Part shown: piece after piece, positions 21,270 through 32,366 of the stretch | Position numbering within the stretch: the first letter of the stretch is position 1 | How the letters are laid out: each line of letters opens with the position of its first letter | Assembly (NCBI GenBank): GCA_944548615.1 | Contig: OX155954.1 | Span: 3,081,335-3,145,334 of the forward strand | Direction of reading: 5' to 3' | From: Micropterix aruncella | Taxonomy: Eukaryota > Arthropoda > Insecta > Lepidoptera > Micropterigidae | DNA length: 64,000 bases | The notes under the pieces: model-generated | Seen by the model: only the letters and a program-made list of their open reading frames with translations | The model's database searches: none | What the model was told of the DNA's origin: nothing | Program-made: the position numbers and the translations under genes

Positions 21270-21960
21270 GTACAGAAATAGTGAAATGTTATTCTGCAAT
21301 GCTCGGGACACGCTTCCGTCCCTTACCCACACTTTTCCTCTCCCCCCCCCCCCCCCCCCAACCTTTCAAGTAGCCTATGTTACTCACCATCAGCTGTCTC
21401 TATTCAAATTTCGCATTTATAAAATTTTTATGGCAATGGGTTGAACGGTATAGAAATCGATGTGCTGCAGCGCTATTTAGTGGCGAGTTATAGTGAATAG
21501 CGCGAAAATATTATCCGTTCTCAAAAACCTATGTCTACCAATTTTCACGGCGACTGGTTGAACGGTATATAAGTTGATTGCAGCGCCATCTGGTGGCGAG
21601 TTACAATACAGTGCTCGCATGTCTATGTATTTTGATTTTCATGGCGATCGGTTGAACGGTAAATAAGTTGATGGGCTGCAGCGTCATCTGGTGGCGAGTT
21701 ACAATAACGTTAATATCGTGAAAATATTGTGCGGACTCAAATGTCTATGTATATCAATATTCATGGCGATCGGTTGAGCGGTATAGAAGTTGATGCGCTT
21801 CAGCGTCATCTAATAGTGAGTTAAAACGAGGCGGATATCATAAAAACCCTCTCCATGAAAAATACATATATGTGTCAACTTTCATAGTGATGGGTTAAAC
21901 GGTTTCGGAGTCTATTTGGCTCGGACAGATGTACCAACATATATTTCTATATTATATCGT
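21270..21960 (+). repeat. Repeat family C with ~110-bp internal tandem units (copy 1)
   Basis: The head 'gaaatgttattctgcaatgctcggg' is followed by a C-rich stretch with an 18-C run. Then come four diverged units of the type 'catggcgatcggttgaacggtatagaagttgat...gcagcgtcatctggtggcgagttaca', spaced about 105-120 bp. The end 'ggtttcggagtctatttggctcggaca' is shared with 28,198-29,160, which has the same head and tail but two units. No coding sequence is recognised. Confidence 0.75.
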
Positions 21961-21974
21961 TAGGTAACCATCAT

Positions 21975-22325
21975 TTAATCGTAATTTAGGAATTTTGTTG
22001 AAACTAAATTACTCGATTACATGTATCAACATTTGCCTTACGGTTAATACGGAAATAACAGTATACCGTATTTTCAACATGATTCATGTGTCCGCCTATA
22101 ACCTTACGTATACTACTATCTGCTGTCATCCTAGAAGCGAGATCCCAAGGTCGCGACATAATGACATAACACTACGTTTTAACATTACGGCACGGTAACT
22201 ACCGTCACGCCAACACCGTTACGCGTCATGTTAATTCATACGTATGGACCACAGTCCAAGTTATATACGCGATCCTTGTTGAAACATGCGTATTTCCGTA
22301 TTACATCATAATATTTTTTTTAGTG
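21975..22325 (+). mobile_element. Family D element, truncated copy
   Basis: Shares, in order, 'aattttgttgaaact', 'aacagtatac', 'caacatgattcatgt', 'accttacgtata', 'gctgtcat', 'gccaacaccgttacgcgt' and 'gaaacatgcg' with the minus-strand element at 39,012-39,589. Its right end, 'atatttttttagtg', is directly abutted by MITE E at 22,328. Confidence 0.65.
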
Positions 22326-22327
22326 TA

Positions 22328-22543
22328 GGGGAAAGCCCCTAACTCCGGACGGCACTAAGCGCCGGACACTAATAGTATCCCGACAAGTCGCGGCGCGATC
22401 GATACAAAGACGGGTGTAAAAAGGGTGTGGGGAGGCGTACGCTTTTCATTTTCCTACGTCTGTGTATCGATCGGGCTGCGACTTGCCGACATACTATAAG
22501 GTGTCCGACGCTAGGTGCCGTTCGGCGTTAGGACACTTCCCCC
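22328..22543. mobile_element. CpG-rich MITE family E, copy 1 (216 bp, TA target duplication)
   Basis: Ends are GGGGAAAGCCCCTAACTCCG and, reversed, GGGGGAAGTGTCCTAACGCC. Inner arms 'ccggacggca' and 'gcgccggacac' pair with their counterparts. TA flanks both sides (22,326-27; 22,544-45). A second copy is at 32,086. There is no transposase; a TA duplication fits Tc1/mariner-type mobilisation. Confidence 0.8.
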
Positions 22544-22639
22544 TACAAGTATATCCCTGACTATCAGCACATTATACAGATAGTAGATTATCTTAGTCAG
22601 ATCAACATTGAAATCGAAGAAAGGGACGTCATGAGTCCC

Positions 22640-22825
22640 AGGGGCTTATGGCCGTCATAGAGTCGTTCGAGAAATTCAAACGTTCGAGAAATTTGCCGCT
22701 CTCCATCCACGCGTAACGCATACGAAAGGTGTTCGCCGAGACGAATTCCTCTGCTTACTTTCCTCGCACTCTATCCCCGCATTGCCCTGCCGCTCGAGAG
22801 TGCGATTACTGTTCTAACTTGGTAT
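22640..22825 (+). repeat. Repeat family F, copy 1
   Basis: 'ttcgagaaatttg', 'gcgtaacgc', 'ctatccccgcattgccctgccgct' and 'gagtgcgattactgttctaac' match the reverse complement of 34,790-34,965 in the same order. The nature of the element is unknown. Confidence 0.55.
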
Positions 22826-22829
22826 ACTC

Positions 22830-25285
22830 ACGATTATTTATTTTTCTAAGACCAGTATTAACGAATTAATGATTTTTGTAATTATGAAAAAGCCGCCATT
22901 TATAAACAAAGGGGCGGATATCTCTTAACAGACTTCAAATTTCGGTATAAGGATGAACTATTTTTGTACGTAATTTGGTACAGGTACACACAAGCACGCA
23001 CGCACGCACGCAAGCACACATAGCCAGACATTTCCCAGAAATCCCTTCTTTGGATTCCCAGGTTCTCAAAACGTGGAGATCCGGTACAAACTCGATTCAA
23101 AATTTTGCTCGAAAACGAGACATCCCTATTCACATGCTATTCACGTGAAATACGATACATTTTTTGGAAACCTAAAAAACACAAAACTGCTGTTTTGACA
23201 TATTTATGGAGCGCGAGTAAACAATGGCAGATGTATGAGATTAAACGTCTGTGAAAGATAACCCTACCTTCAGACAATGAATAAATTTATCCATCTATAA
23301 ATAACAGATATTTAGGTATATTTCAGCCCGCTATAGAGACCAAACAAAGATAAGGTGAAAATGGAAAAGAAATGTTCGATGTAATCAACAATTTTCTATT
23401 ACACCCACACAGAGCGGCATATTATTAAAGCTTACACTATCAGAACACGCGCAGTTACAGCCATGCAACATGTCCCTCTTAAGAAAACTAAATTCGCCTA
23501 ACTACATTTTTCTTTTCTAGCTATCCGACTATACAATAGAATAAATCCTAAACAATAGAAAAAATAAAGTTAAAAGTAAAGTTAGATACGAGGAAAAAAA
23601 ATTATGACGGAATGGTTGATTGAGCTGGGAAGGAACAAAACAGAGAAATTGGTTAATTATAGTTTATTTATTTATCTAAAATTCAAGTTATAAGTTACAA
23701 AAAGAAAATCCTTATCCTAGCACAAAAACATTTTATAATAATTGTATATATTATACCTAACTTAGAAAGGAAATTCATCTTTTCTGTTTAAGGATACCTG
23801 CCTACATAAAATTAAAAACAGTTAAACAGTCGATTTTATAAATACACCGTTAAGCGATTCGAAACATACAGTCGTCCTTTCCATTTCTTCTATGGATATT
23901 CGTCTTTTAATCCCCACCAAGCCCGCTTTAAAAAAATGACAAATGATTCTTTTGTACACCGCGCGCTGAGATACAGTAATATTTTTTATTCCACCCCCCT
24001 TAAATAAACGCCTCTTCCTAAACAAATAAAATATAACTCAGCCCTGCATATTTCGAATATATTTTTATAAAAAAATATATTATTTGTCTACCCGACTTAC
24101 TCCTCATTTGAATAGAGCACGTGATTACATTGAAAAAAATATTTTTCATTATTCACTTCCCCTCTCCACCTCTCCACCTCCCCCTCTATATTTTCTATAT
24201 ATTTTATAAAACAAAATATTATTTGTAATTCCTCTATTTAAAAATAAAAATGTAGTAAGCACAGAGAGTGTTCTATGGCAATAACCATGCACTTGAAATT
24301 ATACGCTCAAACTGTATCGAACTATGTTATACTCAAAACATCTGTACTTTTAACATACAGTTATACAATAGAGATATATTTACTCGACACACTCTTTATT
24401 TATGTAAGGGGAAAATATGTTTCTATATTTAAACCACCCCTAGCCTAATCTTATTTCTTTGCCAGGAACCGCCACTGCCCTATCTTAACCTAACTAACTC
24501 TCTACTTATATTAATTGCTATAAAGAGTAAACAAGTTGATGTATTCCGCTATTATGTAAAGTAGAAATATCACCCCCCCCCCCCCTTGATGATGCCAGGA
24601 GGAGAAGGGGTGGGGCAGAGAGGGCAATGAGTGGGTCGTGGAGAGGTCACCGCATTTGAATATTAAATAGACCGCGTCAGCTCAATGCGCAACAAGCGAC
24701 AGAACAAGTCGACACTTTCAGTTGCTGCCGACCAATGCTTCATGCTTGTGCCATAAAGGTAGATTCAGAGTAGTTCATTGATAGATAGATAGATACATAG
24801 GAAACTATTTACTGTGCGTAATTATAAAACTATGAAAGGGCGGACTTATCATCGCAAAGACAACCCTTGCAGTCAACATATAAAAAACATTACTTACAAG
24901 AAAACAATACAGCGTTGAATAAAAGGTGATGATTAGTACGACGAAGTTAACTTTCATTGAACGTTCATTTATTTTTCGACATGGTCGCCTTTTAAGTTTA
25001 CACATTTGGCATCTTTTTTATAAACATGATGTAAAAACTTCCTAAAAAACCCTTCATAAATAAAATTATAATTTGAAAAAAACGAAAAAGCACGCTTTTA
25101 TTACAGCTGCACTAAAAAGCAAAAAATAATTTACCACTGTTTTCAATATTTACCCCTTAAGGGACTTGAGCCACGTTTTAATAACCTATATCATTTGAAT
25201 GTAAAAACGTGGGGCGTTTTTTCTAGCATTTGTTTATGTACATAATATTAATATCAGTTTACTTTTAAGATCGCTTATGTTTTAG
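22830..25285. other. Long stretch without recognised genes; simple repeats
   Basis: Contains a CACG microsatellite (about 22,985-23,015), a poly-C run near 24,571-24,584 and a GATA run at about 24,777-24,796. A TTTATTTATTTAT start near 23,665 resembles a reversed LINE tail, but no further match was found. Several short frames have no family motif. Confidence 0.35.
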
Positions 25286-25289
25286 ATCG

Positions 25290-26335
25290 TGACCAGAGTA
25301 CATCTTAAGGCCCAAACACGCCTAAGATACATTGTTCAATTATAGAACTCCAGCGCCAACCTTCGGTGCTACATCAACAGACCCTGGAAATCATTCATGA
25401 CTAGAGTACATATCAAGCCGATTCCAACAAGCCCAAACACGGCTACGATACGTTGTTCCGTTATAGAATTCCAGTGCGAACCTTCCGGCTCCATCATCAG
25501 ACACTGGAAATTTTAAATGGCCAGAGACATCTCAAGACAATTCCAACAAGCCCAAACACGGCTACGATACGTTGTTCCGTTATAGAATTCCAGTGCGAAC
25601 CTTCCGGCTCCATCATCAGACACTGGAAATTTTAAATGGCCAGAGACATCTCAAGACAATTCCAACAAGCCCAAACACGGTTACGATACGTTGTTCCGTT
25701 ATAGAATGTCAGTGCGAACCTTCCGGCTCCATCATCAGACACTGGAAATTTTAAATGGCCAGAGACATCTCAAGACAATTCCAACAAGCCCAAACACGGC
25801 TACGATACGTTGTTCCGTTATAGAATTCCAGTGCGAACCTTCCGGCTCCATCATCAGACACTGGAAATTTTAAATGGCCAGAGACATCTCAAGACAATTC
25901 CAACAAGCCCAAACACGGCTACGATACGTTGTTCCGTTATAGAATTCCAGTGCGAACCTTCCGGCTCCATCATCAGACACTGGAAATTTTAAATGGCCAG
26001 AACATCTCAAGACAATTCCAACAAGCCCAAACACGGCTACGATACGTTGTTCCGATATAGAATTGCAGTCCGAACCTTCCGGCTTCATCATCGGACACTG
26101 GAAATTTTAAATGGCCAGAGACATCTCAAGACAATTCCAACAAGCCCAAACACGGTTACGATACGTTGTTCCGTTAAAGAATTCCAGTGCGAACCTTCCG
26201 GCTCCATCATGACACTGGAAATTTTAAATAGCCAGAGACATCTCAAGACAATTCCAAAAAGCCCAAACACGGCTCGGATACTTTGTTCCTTTATTCAGTT
26301 CCTATGACTACCTTCCATCTCAATCATCAGATCAG
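25290..26335. repeat. 119-bp-period tandem satellite, about 8-9 units
   Basis: The unit 'cccaaacacggctacgatacg...cattcatcaagacaattccaacaag' type sequence repeats every 119 bp. Matching ORF starts at 25,453, 25,572, 25,691 and 25,810 show the exact period, and internal units are almost identical. The first unit (about 25,310) and last (about 26,260) are diverged, and there are small deletions near 26,000 and 26,208. Since 119 is not a multiple of 3, the repeated 60-codon frames are a by-product, not a protein repeat. Confidence 0.95.
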
Positions 26336-26469
26336 CACGATGGTGCCATATTATTGTATTGTCACCGAATTATTACACACAATTGCCGAGTTTCATATTG
26401 ATACAAAATTCGTTGTGTGGTTGAAGTGTGGTTGAAAATCGTTGGTGGTTGAAATTCGGTTTCTTAGTT

Positions 26470-26910
26470 TCCATTACAGATTATTTACTTACATATCGGT
26501 GAACCTAATAAAAGCGCGTTAAATTCTTTATCCCGATCACTTAAAAAATCCTGTACTGCGGCTACTACCGCGTCATCATCTTCATACTTTCAACCTCTCT
26601 GATGTTCTTGAATAACGCCCGAATAGATATGTAGAAAACACTAGGAGCAAGGTTTGGTGAGTATGAAGGGTGTTACAGTATGTCAAAGCCAGCTTCTTCA
26701 TTGGCAGCCATCACGACTCAGGGCTTGTGTGCTGGAGCGTTATCTTGGTGAAACAAAACAATTTCAGCGAGTTTGCCTCGTCGCTTTTCACGTATTTCGC
26801 ATCGCATTATTTTCGCATATTACCGCGACATCGGGTAGAGGCTGCGCAAGCGACTTCAAACCTGCGACGAGACTGGAAGACGGAAAAAACCGGCCAAATG
26901 TAGTAGTGAG
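26470..26910 (-). pseudogene. mariner-family transposase remnant
   Basis: Minus-strand translation, with frameshifts and stops, gives in order 'RGKLAEIVLFHQDNAPAH' (about 26,720-26,780), 'VVMAA', a proline-serine-tyrosine-serine-proline stretch like the family's HPPYSPDLAPSDF, and 'DFLSDRDKEFNALLL' (about 26,500-26,545). These are the second-catalytic-Asp region and C-terminus of a mariner transposase, the DDD/E cut-and-paste enzyme. The N-terminal DNA-binding half is not recognisable. Its sequence differs from the two other mariner remnants here (41,370 and 43,200), so at least two lineages are present. Confidence 0.8.
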
Positions 26911-26969
26911 GGCGTGAGGCTGCCCGCTGGTTTCACTTCCAAATGGCACGCAGTCAGGCGTAGGACTCT

Positions 26970-27620
26970 CACACGGCTCGGTGGCATAGTGGGTAGGTTG
27001 CCTGATCTTACACAATGATAGCATAGTGGTTACGTTGACGATATTTTCAAGAGATCCATCCGGGTGTATCTTCTTAAAATCAATATGTATGCGCATAACG
27101 ACATTTTAAAACATTGCGATAACAGCATCGTACATAACAATTTAATTTACCATTCTCTTTTATTGTCAATTGTTTTTATTGTAAATTGTTACTTTATAGC
27201 CTTTGGTTTTATTAATTGGAAAGTTTGGAGGAGTGTTTTATGATCATTGGTAATTAGAGTTTACTTTATATGACCTTTGTTAAATTGAGTAACTAATTTA
27301 AGACTAATTTAATGCCATTCTTAACACTAATGGTTGTAAAAGAAATAAATACTCTTTATCTTTACCTTACGAGTACATTGTAAGGTGCCGGGTTCGATTC
27401 CCGGCTTGGTCACCATTTTCCGTTGGGATCAAATTAACGGAATTGTATTTTCAATTCTATCGATCGAATGCAATAACAAGACACACACTTACACACATGT
27501 TACACGCACACATACATAAAAACACGTCACAGTAGGGTTGGTTGTATGAGATTGGCATATGATAATAAACCCGCCCATTGTGAAACTTCACAATAAAGAG
27601 TAAAAACAAACAAACAAACT
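26970..27620 (+). mobile_element. tRNA-derived SINE split by a LINE insertion
   Basis: Head: 'cacggctcggtggcatagtgg' (box A near 26,983). It breaks off after 'cctgatcttacac', and the box B part 'ccgggttcgattcccggct' appears at about 27,385. The body and 'aaacaaacaaacaaa' tail match the SINEs in the triplicated unit. The interruption separates the two Pol III promoter boxes, so this copy should be transcriptionally dead. Confidence 0.8.
27016..27365 (+). mobile_element. Non-LTR retrotransposon 3' end nested in the SINE
   Basis: It carries 'ataacgacattttaaaacat', 'gttaaattgagtaactaattta' and 'aaataaatactctttatc', in the same order as the reversed copy at 462-770. A short TTAC at both sides may be the target duplication. 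Only the last codons and the 3' UTR are present. Confidence 0.7.
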
Positions 27621-27629
27621 CTCACGGGC

Positions 27630-28195
27630 TCGTCGGTGGAGCTAGAGACACGACTGTCTTTGTCCGCAAGGGTTCACGTTCACTTCACGGGAGATAGAAC
27701 GACCTGATATCGTTAAAACTTCCTTGGGTGACGGATTCGCCCGTTATGTGCACTTCTAGACGTGCCTACGGTTTCTAATATCATTATAGAACTTTCATTT
27801 TGCTTTATACATACAAACCTATATTTTTTGATGACGTTGGAAATAAACCCTCCTTCGCTTTCTCGCGTACACGTATGGCGGCTTTCCAAGATCGTTTACT
27901 CGCGTGGCTCGAGTCGGAGTGAACTAGCACGTACATAATTAATCGCGCACGATCGCAGAGATAACTTTACATTTCTCCCTGATCCTTCTTTCGAGAGATG
28001 GGCCGCGCGCTACACAACCCCATTTCTTGCCTAATTTGAAGAGGCCGACCCCGTGAGTTGCGGTTCATTTGCTAGAAGTCTACTTATTACACCCAGTTAG
28101 TTGAGGGTCTTGAGTGTGCGGCACGTACAAGTTGAGGCTTAGTGACAGGCAAAAGGCACTTTCCGCGCGGTTAATATTAGCATTGATTATATATT
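27630..28195. other. Unassigned, moderately CpG-rich sequence
   Basis: No family match or convincing frame. It could be low-copy intergenic DNA. Confidence 0.3.
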
Positions 28196-28197
28196 AT

Positions 28198-29160
28198 GAT
28201 ACTAGTGGAATGTTACCCGGCGATGCTCGGGTATTCTTTTCCTTCTCCCTCCCACTCCCCCTTCCCCAGTAGCCTATGTAAATCGCCTTTCCTTCCACAT
28301 TCGAATTTATCAAATTTTCATGGCGACCGGTTGAACGGCATAGAAGTTGACCTGCTGCAGCGCCATCTAGTGGCAAGTTACAACAACGTGGATACCGCAA
28401 AAATATTTTTTTAAATAGATTTTTTTATTTATTTAAGATATAATTACTATAAAACATTAATTTTGCTTACAAAAGTAACAGAAACAGAATGGCAAAACCT
28501 TAGCCATTTGCTTACTTGATTCCGTCACCTAACTGGGACTAGCCCGTTTTAGGGTGGATAGGACTAATATTAGAATAAATTATGTGAAAGTTTTAGTAAA
28601 ATGCTAATAAAACTAAATTGCCCTAATATGTAGTCCTGAGAAAAAAACGCAATTCATTATATAAAAACGCAATTAATTATATAATCGCCATTAAATGGAA
28701 CATAACATTCGAGAATGACAAAAAGAATAGTCTTAAAACTAAAATGAAGAGTAAAATAAAGTTATATGTATGAAAATAAAGAAAAAGTCATTAATATTTA
28801 ATATATGTTACGTAATATAAAATTTTATATTACGAATTTTCTTTTGACAAAAAAAGTACAATTCATTGTCAAAACAATATATAACAACAAAGTTAAATAT
28901 TTTTTGGTAGTTAGTTTGGTTATTACCCGTGCTCAAAATATCTAACTGTACCAATTTACAAGGCGATCGATCCAACGGTATAGAAGTTGATGCGCTGCAG
29001 CGTAATCTAGTGGTAAGTTACAACCAAGCGGATATTATAAAAAACTTTCTCCATGAAAAAATACATATATGTGCCAAATTTCATAATGATCGATCAAACG
29101 GTTTCGGAGTCTATTAAACTCGGACATACAGATATACTAACGTCCACTTTTTATACATAT
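28198..29160 (+). repeat. Repeat family C, copy 2, interrupted by a LINE 3' end
   Basis: The head 'gaatgttacccggcgatgctcgg' and the first unit ('catggcgaccggttgaacgg', 'gcgccatctagtgg') are followed by the insertion at 28,415-28,934. A second unit follows from about 28,960 ('aacggtatagaagttgatgc'), and then the tail 'caaacggtttcggagtctatt'. Only two tandem units are left here against four in copy 1. Confidence 0.75.
28415..28934 (-). mobile_element. Non-LTR retrotransposon 3' end with (AAAT)n tail, nested
   Basis: Same order of blocks as 5,165-5,665, again in reverse. AAAATAT occurs on both sides of the insert (about 28,403 and 28,935) and may be the target duplication. Confidence 0.7.
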
Positions 29161-29165
29161 ATAGA

Positions 29166-29732
29166 CTAGATTGCTCAACTCCATGGTACACTCTGACAAC
29201 CCTTCTGCGCCGGCAAAATGTAGGTGGCGCTGATAGCATTGGCGGCAAAACTGTTAGCATTTATTTGGTCATATATAAAATAACATTGATAAAATGAATG
29301 GTTTTTAAAAAGACAGATTATATAAGATTATAAAAATCTTATAATTGAACTAATGATATCCATAATAAAATTCGATTATTAGTGGCTTCTATCCTATTTT
29401 TTATATAGACTGATTGCATCACAGAAATAATACGAAGAGACAGTGCCTAATTATTACATACTGAAACCTGAATATAAATTAAAAATCGACATCGTTGTGT
29501 AAATAGTATTAAAATAAGAGCTATATTTTAAGAAATCGTTTGTAATTATAGCATTATTTTTATTTTGAGATAGCATACTGAATATGCGTGTTTAGAACGC
29601 TATCCAAAGTGCACCGCCAATACTGTTATACCACGAACGCAGCCATCTGGGAATATTAATATATTTTTTTAAATTATGAGTGCCATCTAGCTGCCAAATC
29701 GTAGTACGGAATTGAGCAATCTAATATGTTAT
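29166..29732. mobile_element. MITE family G, complete copy (~567 bp)
   Basis: Ends TAGATTGCTCAACTCC and, reversed, TAGATTGCTCAATTCC. It contains 'gtggcgctgatagc' near the left and 'gtgccatctagctgccaaatcgtagtac' near the right. The second complete copy is at 51,925-53,472. Partial copies are at 4,838, 7,178 (three times), 38,700, 40,203 and 63,045. No transposase is encoded. Confidence 0.8.
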
Positions 29733-29809
29733 ATAATCAATGATATTAGTATTCTTACAATGGTTCTACTATATACCGATAGGTACTATTAGGACTAACT
29801 ATTTATTGT

Positions 29810-29965
29810 TAGGAGCCAAAAACCAAAGGTATAAGTACAATCCGACGATCAAAAATGCGATGGCTTGATTCTGTGGTTAAAGACCTACATAAATGCAGTT
29901 GGAGTGATCACCTGGAAAACCAAAGGCCAGTTTAGACAACGTGGAATGAATGGCTTTCCAGATCT
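29810..29965 (+). other. Possible LINE C-terminal remnant
   Basis: One frame reads 'RRSKMRWLDSVVKDL' followed by a W-rich segment, loosely like the R.RW.D...DL..W motif after LINE reverse transcriptases. It is short, holds a stop, and could be chance. Confidence 0.25.
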
Positions 29966-30970
29966 ATGCATTTAAGCTTTCCGGATTTTCTCCCCTTTCG
30001 CTGTTTTAGGACAGACATTACGATTCCTCTGAGATATCTTATTTGTCAATTTCGATCATGATTTCTTTCTATCGTCAGCCCGGAAACAACCCACTCAGAA
30101 ATACGTAAATTTACATGAATAATCTAGTCGTTACGTAACATTACTAAAATATGGATGTATACCACACGACAGCTGTTTGTCCTACGGGCGTCCCTATTTC
30201 AGGGTTCAACGACACTGGCTAAGCGGAAATACGAACTCCCGGAGGCGGCCAGACGCGGACTGGTTGGAGTTTTGCCCCCAGACCCCCTCCCGCCAATTCT
30301 CCCTCTATAGGGAGTGGGGGTGTAATATGGTGTACCTTTGTGATTAACCCGACGAGATACAACGCGAACCGGCGAATCTCTAACATGCTCGCTGAACAAA
30401 ACTTGCGGGTTTAGGGTTTTCAACAAGGTTAGTATAACTTGAACTTTAGTTCTTGTAATAGCCGAAGATCGAAACGGTTCATGTTACTACAAAAACAACT
30501 CAAAAACACGATTACGCGTTGAGGTGTTAGGAAGCCGATCAATGCAAGTTTAAAACCTAGAGGATTGGCGAGTTAGGGCCTGGATAAGGTTGTAATCTGT
30601 CACGTGCATGAATAAATGCTATCACAAATAGTTAAACTTTTAGAAATGAAAAAAAAAAACAAAAAAAAGTTTCGTTTTTAGAATGTTGTTAATGAGCTAT
30701 AAGCAAAAGTAAAAAAACAATAGTAATGCTGTCTATCGCCCAATAGTTGTACTACATGGAATAGTTCTCCTTTATTTCGTTCTAATATTGATTTCTTGAT
30801 TTGTTTTCAGGCATAATTTTATTCATTCTAAAAATCTTTATTTTTGACATATGTGTTCGTAAATCTCTTAGATTACTAGTGACTCATCGAATCTACAAAG
30901 AATTTGTTTATTTTGTTGTGATTTTTTTCCACTTATTTCGCATTTTTTTTCGTCATAAATGCATGTCGGG
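29966..30970. other. Unassigned stretch with a GC-rich patch
   Basis: 30,190-30,430 is GC-rich ('ggaggcggccagacgcggac'), with an open minus frame but no domain. The rest is AT-rich. Nothing is recognised. Confidence 0.3.
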
Positions 30971-30974
30971 TCAG

Positions 30975-31060
30975 GCTCATTCAAAGTCAATCAGACAATC
31001 TTTCAAAGTCAGTCAATCAGACAATCTTTCAAAGTCAGTCAATCGTTTACTTTCAAAAGT
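30975..31060. repeat. Short tandem of a 'caatcagacaatctttcaaagtcagt' type unit
   Basis: 'gacaatctttcaaagtcagt' occurs twice at an interval of about 35 bases, with partial units on both sides. Confidence 0.7.
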
Positions 31061-31109
31061 CAGTTACTTATTACTTCGACAAATTTTATTTTTGGAAGAC
31101 GAAAAATAT

Positions 31110-31690
31110 ATTTTACATAGTATAAAGTATCAAAAATCAAAATGTTCTTTATTCATATAGACACAATTAAATATTATTTTTAATTTATGTTCTTATGATG
31201 CGTCCAAGCCTTACTCCCAAGCCGTTTTGTCATTTACATAATCAGATATTGTATAGTATGCTTTTTTATACAATTTTGCTTTGATGGTAGCTTTAAACTT
31301 ATTTACAGATAGTTCTCTAATAGTATGAGGAAGTTTGTTATAGAAGCGTATACATTGTCCCAAAAAAGAATTGCTTATTTTGTGGAGACGAGTAGCACGC
31401 ACAACAAGGTTATGCTTATGTCTAGTATTAACATTATGAGTGTCGCTTTTTTTTTTAAACTTGTCAATATTCTTGTGGACATACAACAGATTTTCGTATA
31501 TATATTGTGATGCAACAGTAAGAATATTTATCTCTTTGAATTTTTCTCTAAGTGAAACTCGAGGACCAAATTTATATATATCTTACAGCACGTTTCTGTA
31601 GTATAAAGATGTTATTGATGTCCGCACAACTTCCCCAGAGAAGAATCCCATAGGACATAATGCTATGAAAGTAACTAAAGTATACTCCCT
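31110..31690 (-). pseudogene. Jockey/CR1-like non-LTR retrotransposon, ORF2 C-terminus and 3' tail
   Basis: The minus strand gives 'FHSIMSYGILLWG' and 'IFILQKRAVR' (about 31,590-31,675). After a frameshift it runs into an open 91-codon frame (31,211-31,486) with 'TRHKHNLVVRATRLHK', 'CIRFYNKLPHTIREL' and 'YYTISDYVND..AWE'. This is the typical C-terminal tail of insect Jockey/CR1-type ORF2 proteins. The 3' end 'gaataaagaacattttga' is in place near 31,140. RT and endonuclease domains are missing, as in a 5'-truncated insertion. The element once copied itself by target-primed reverse transcription; this copy is dead. Confidence 0.85.
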
Positions 31691-31699
31691 GCCCTATAT

Positions 31700-32080
31700 T
31701 CCCTGCCCTATAAATTATATCCCAGGAAGCATATTTTTGGAGAGACGTGTCCTAACCTGGCCCGGACACGTTAACGTACAAACTTTCAAAAAGTCATTGA
31801 AAGAACATTTTCTCTCAAATCCGATGGAAAGTATGCTCACCGTCCTCGCCATATCCGTTTTCCTTTGTCCTTGGCCATATTGCTGCTTTTTAAAACTGAA
31901 TATTTGTTATTTTTAATTAATTAATAACGTACAATCTATTTATTATATGTATATTATATAACCTAGTACTATCATCTCACCGCCACACTTTTTAATTAAT
32001 AATGGTTAGCTATAATATATTGTTATTGTGCAATAAGTCCGCCGTTTGTACATTTTGTGCAATGCAATGAGGATTTACAT
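31700..32080 (+). mobile_element. Possible LINE 3' end
   Basis: The open stretch 'TFKKSLKEHFLS' resembles the final 'FKK.LK..L' segment of LINE ORF2. Downstream 'ttattgtgcaataagtccgcc' resembles the sequence 'tattgtgcaataag' near 51,882. The two shared blocks suggest a common LINE 3' UTR, but each is short. Confidence 0.4.
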
Positions 32081-32085
32081 ACATA

Positions 32086-32259
32086 GAGGGAAGTCCCCTA
32101 ACGCCGGACGGCACCTAGCGCCGGACACTAATAGAATCTCGATAAGTCGCGGCGCGATCGATACAAATACTGGTGAAAAGGGTGCGGGAAAGCGTACGTT
32201 TTTTTTCCTACGTCTAGTGTCCGACGCTAGGTGCCGTCCGGCGTTAGGGGACTTCCCCC
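32086..32259. mobile_element. CpG-rich MITE family E, copy 2 (174 bp, TA target duplication)
   Basis: Ends GAGGGAAGTCCCCTAACGCC and, reversed, GGGGGAAGTCCCCTAACGCC. Inner arms 'ggacggcacctagcg' pair for about 40 bp. TA on both sides (32,084-85; 32,260-61). It is shorter than copy 1 (22,328) by loss of internal sequence. Confidence 0.85.
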
Positions 32260-32366
32260 TACTAAAATGGACATTTTATTGAAAACTTTAATTCGTGTGA
32301 TATTCTCTATTAGTTTGAATTACTTTTTGGAGGTATGAGTATGGAATCTATGTTTCTTGCAGGCTT

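Noticed and set aside
25453..26307. Repeating 60-codon frames that look like a repeat protein
   Set aside because: They arise from the 119-bp satellite; the period shifts the frame, and stops end each copy.
30801..31160. 119-codon frame with a hydrophobic start
   Set aside because: It runs through a short tandem repeat and into the 3' tail of a LINE; AT-driven hydrophobicity is enough to explain it.
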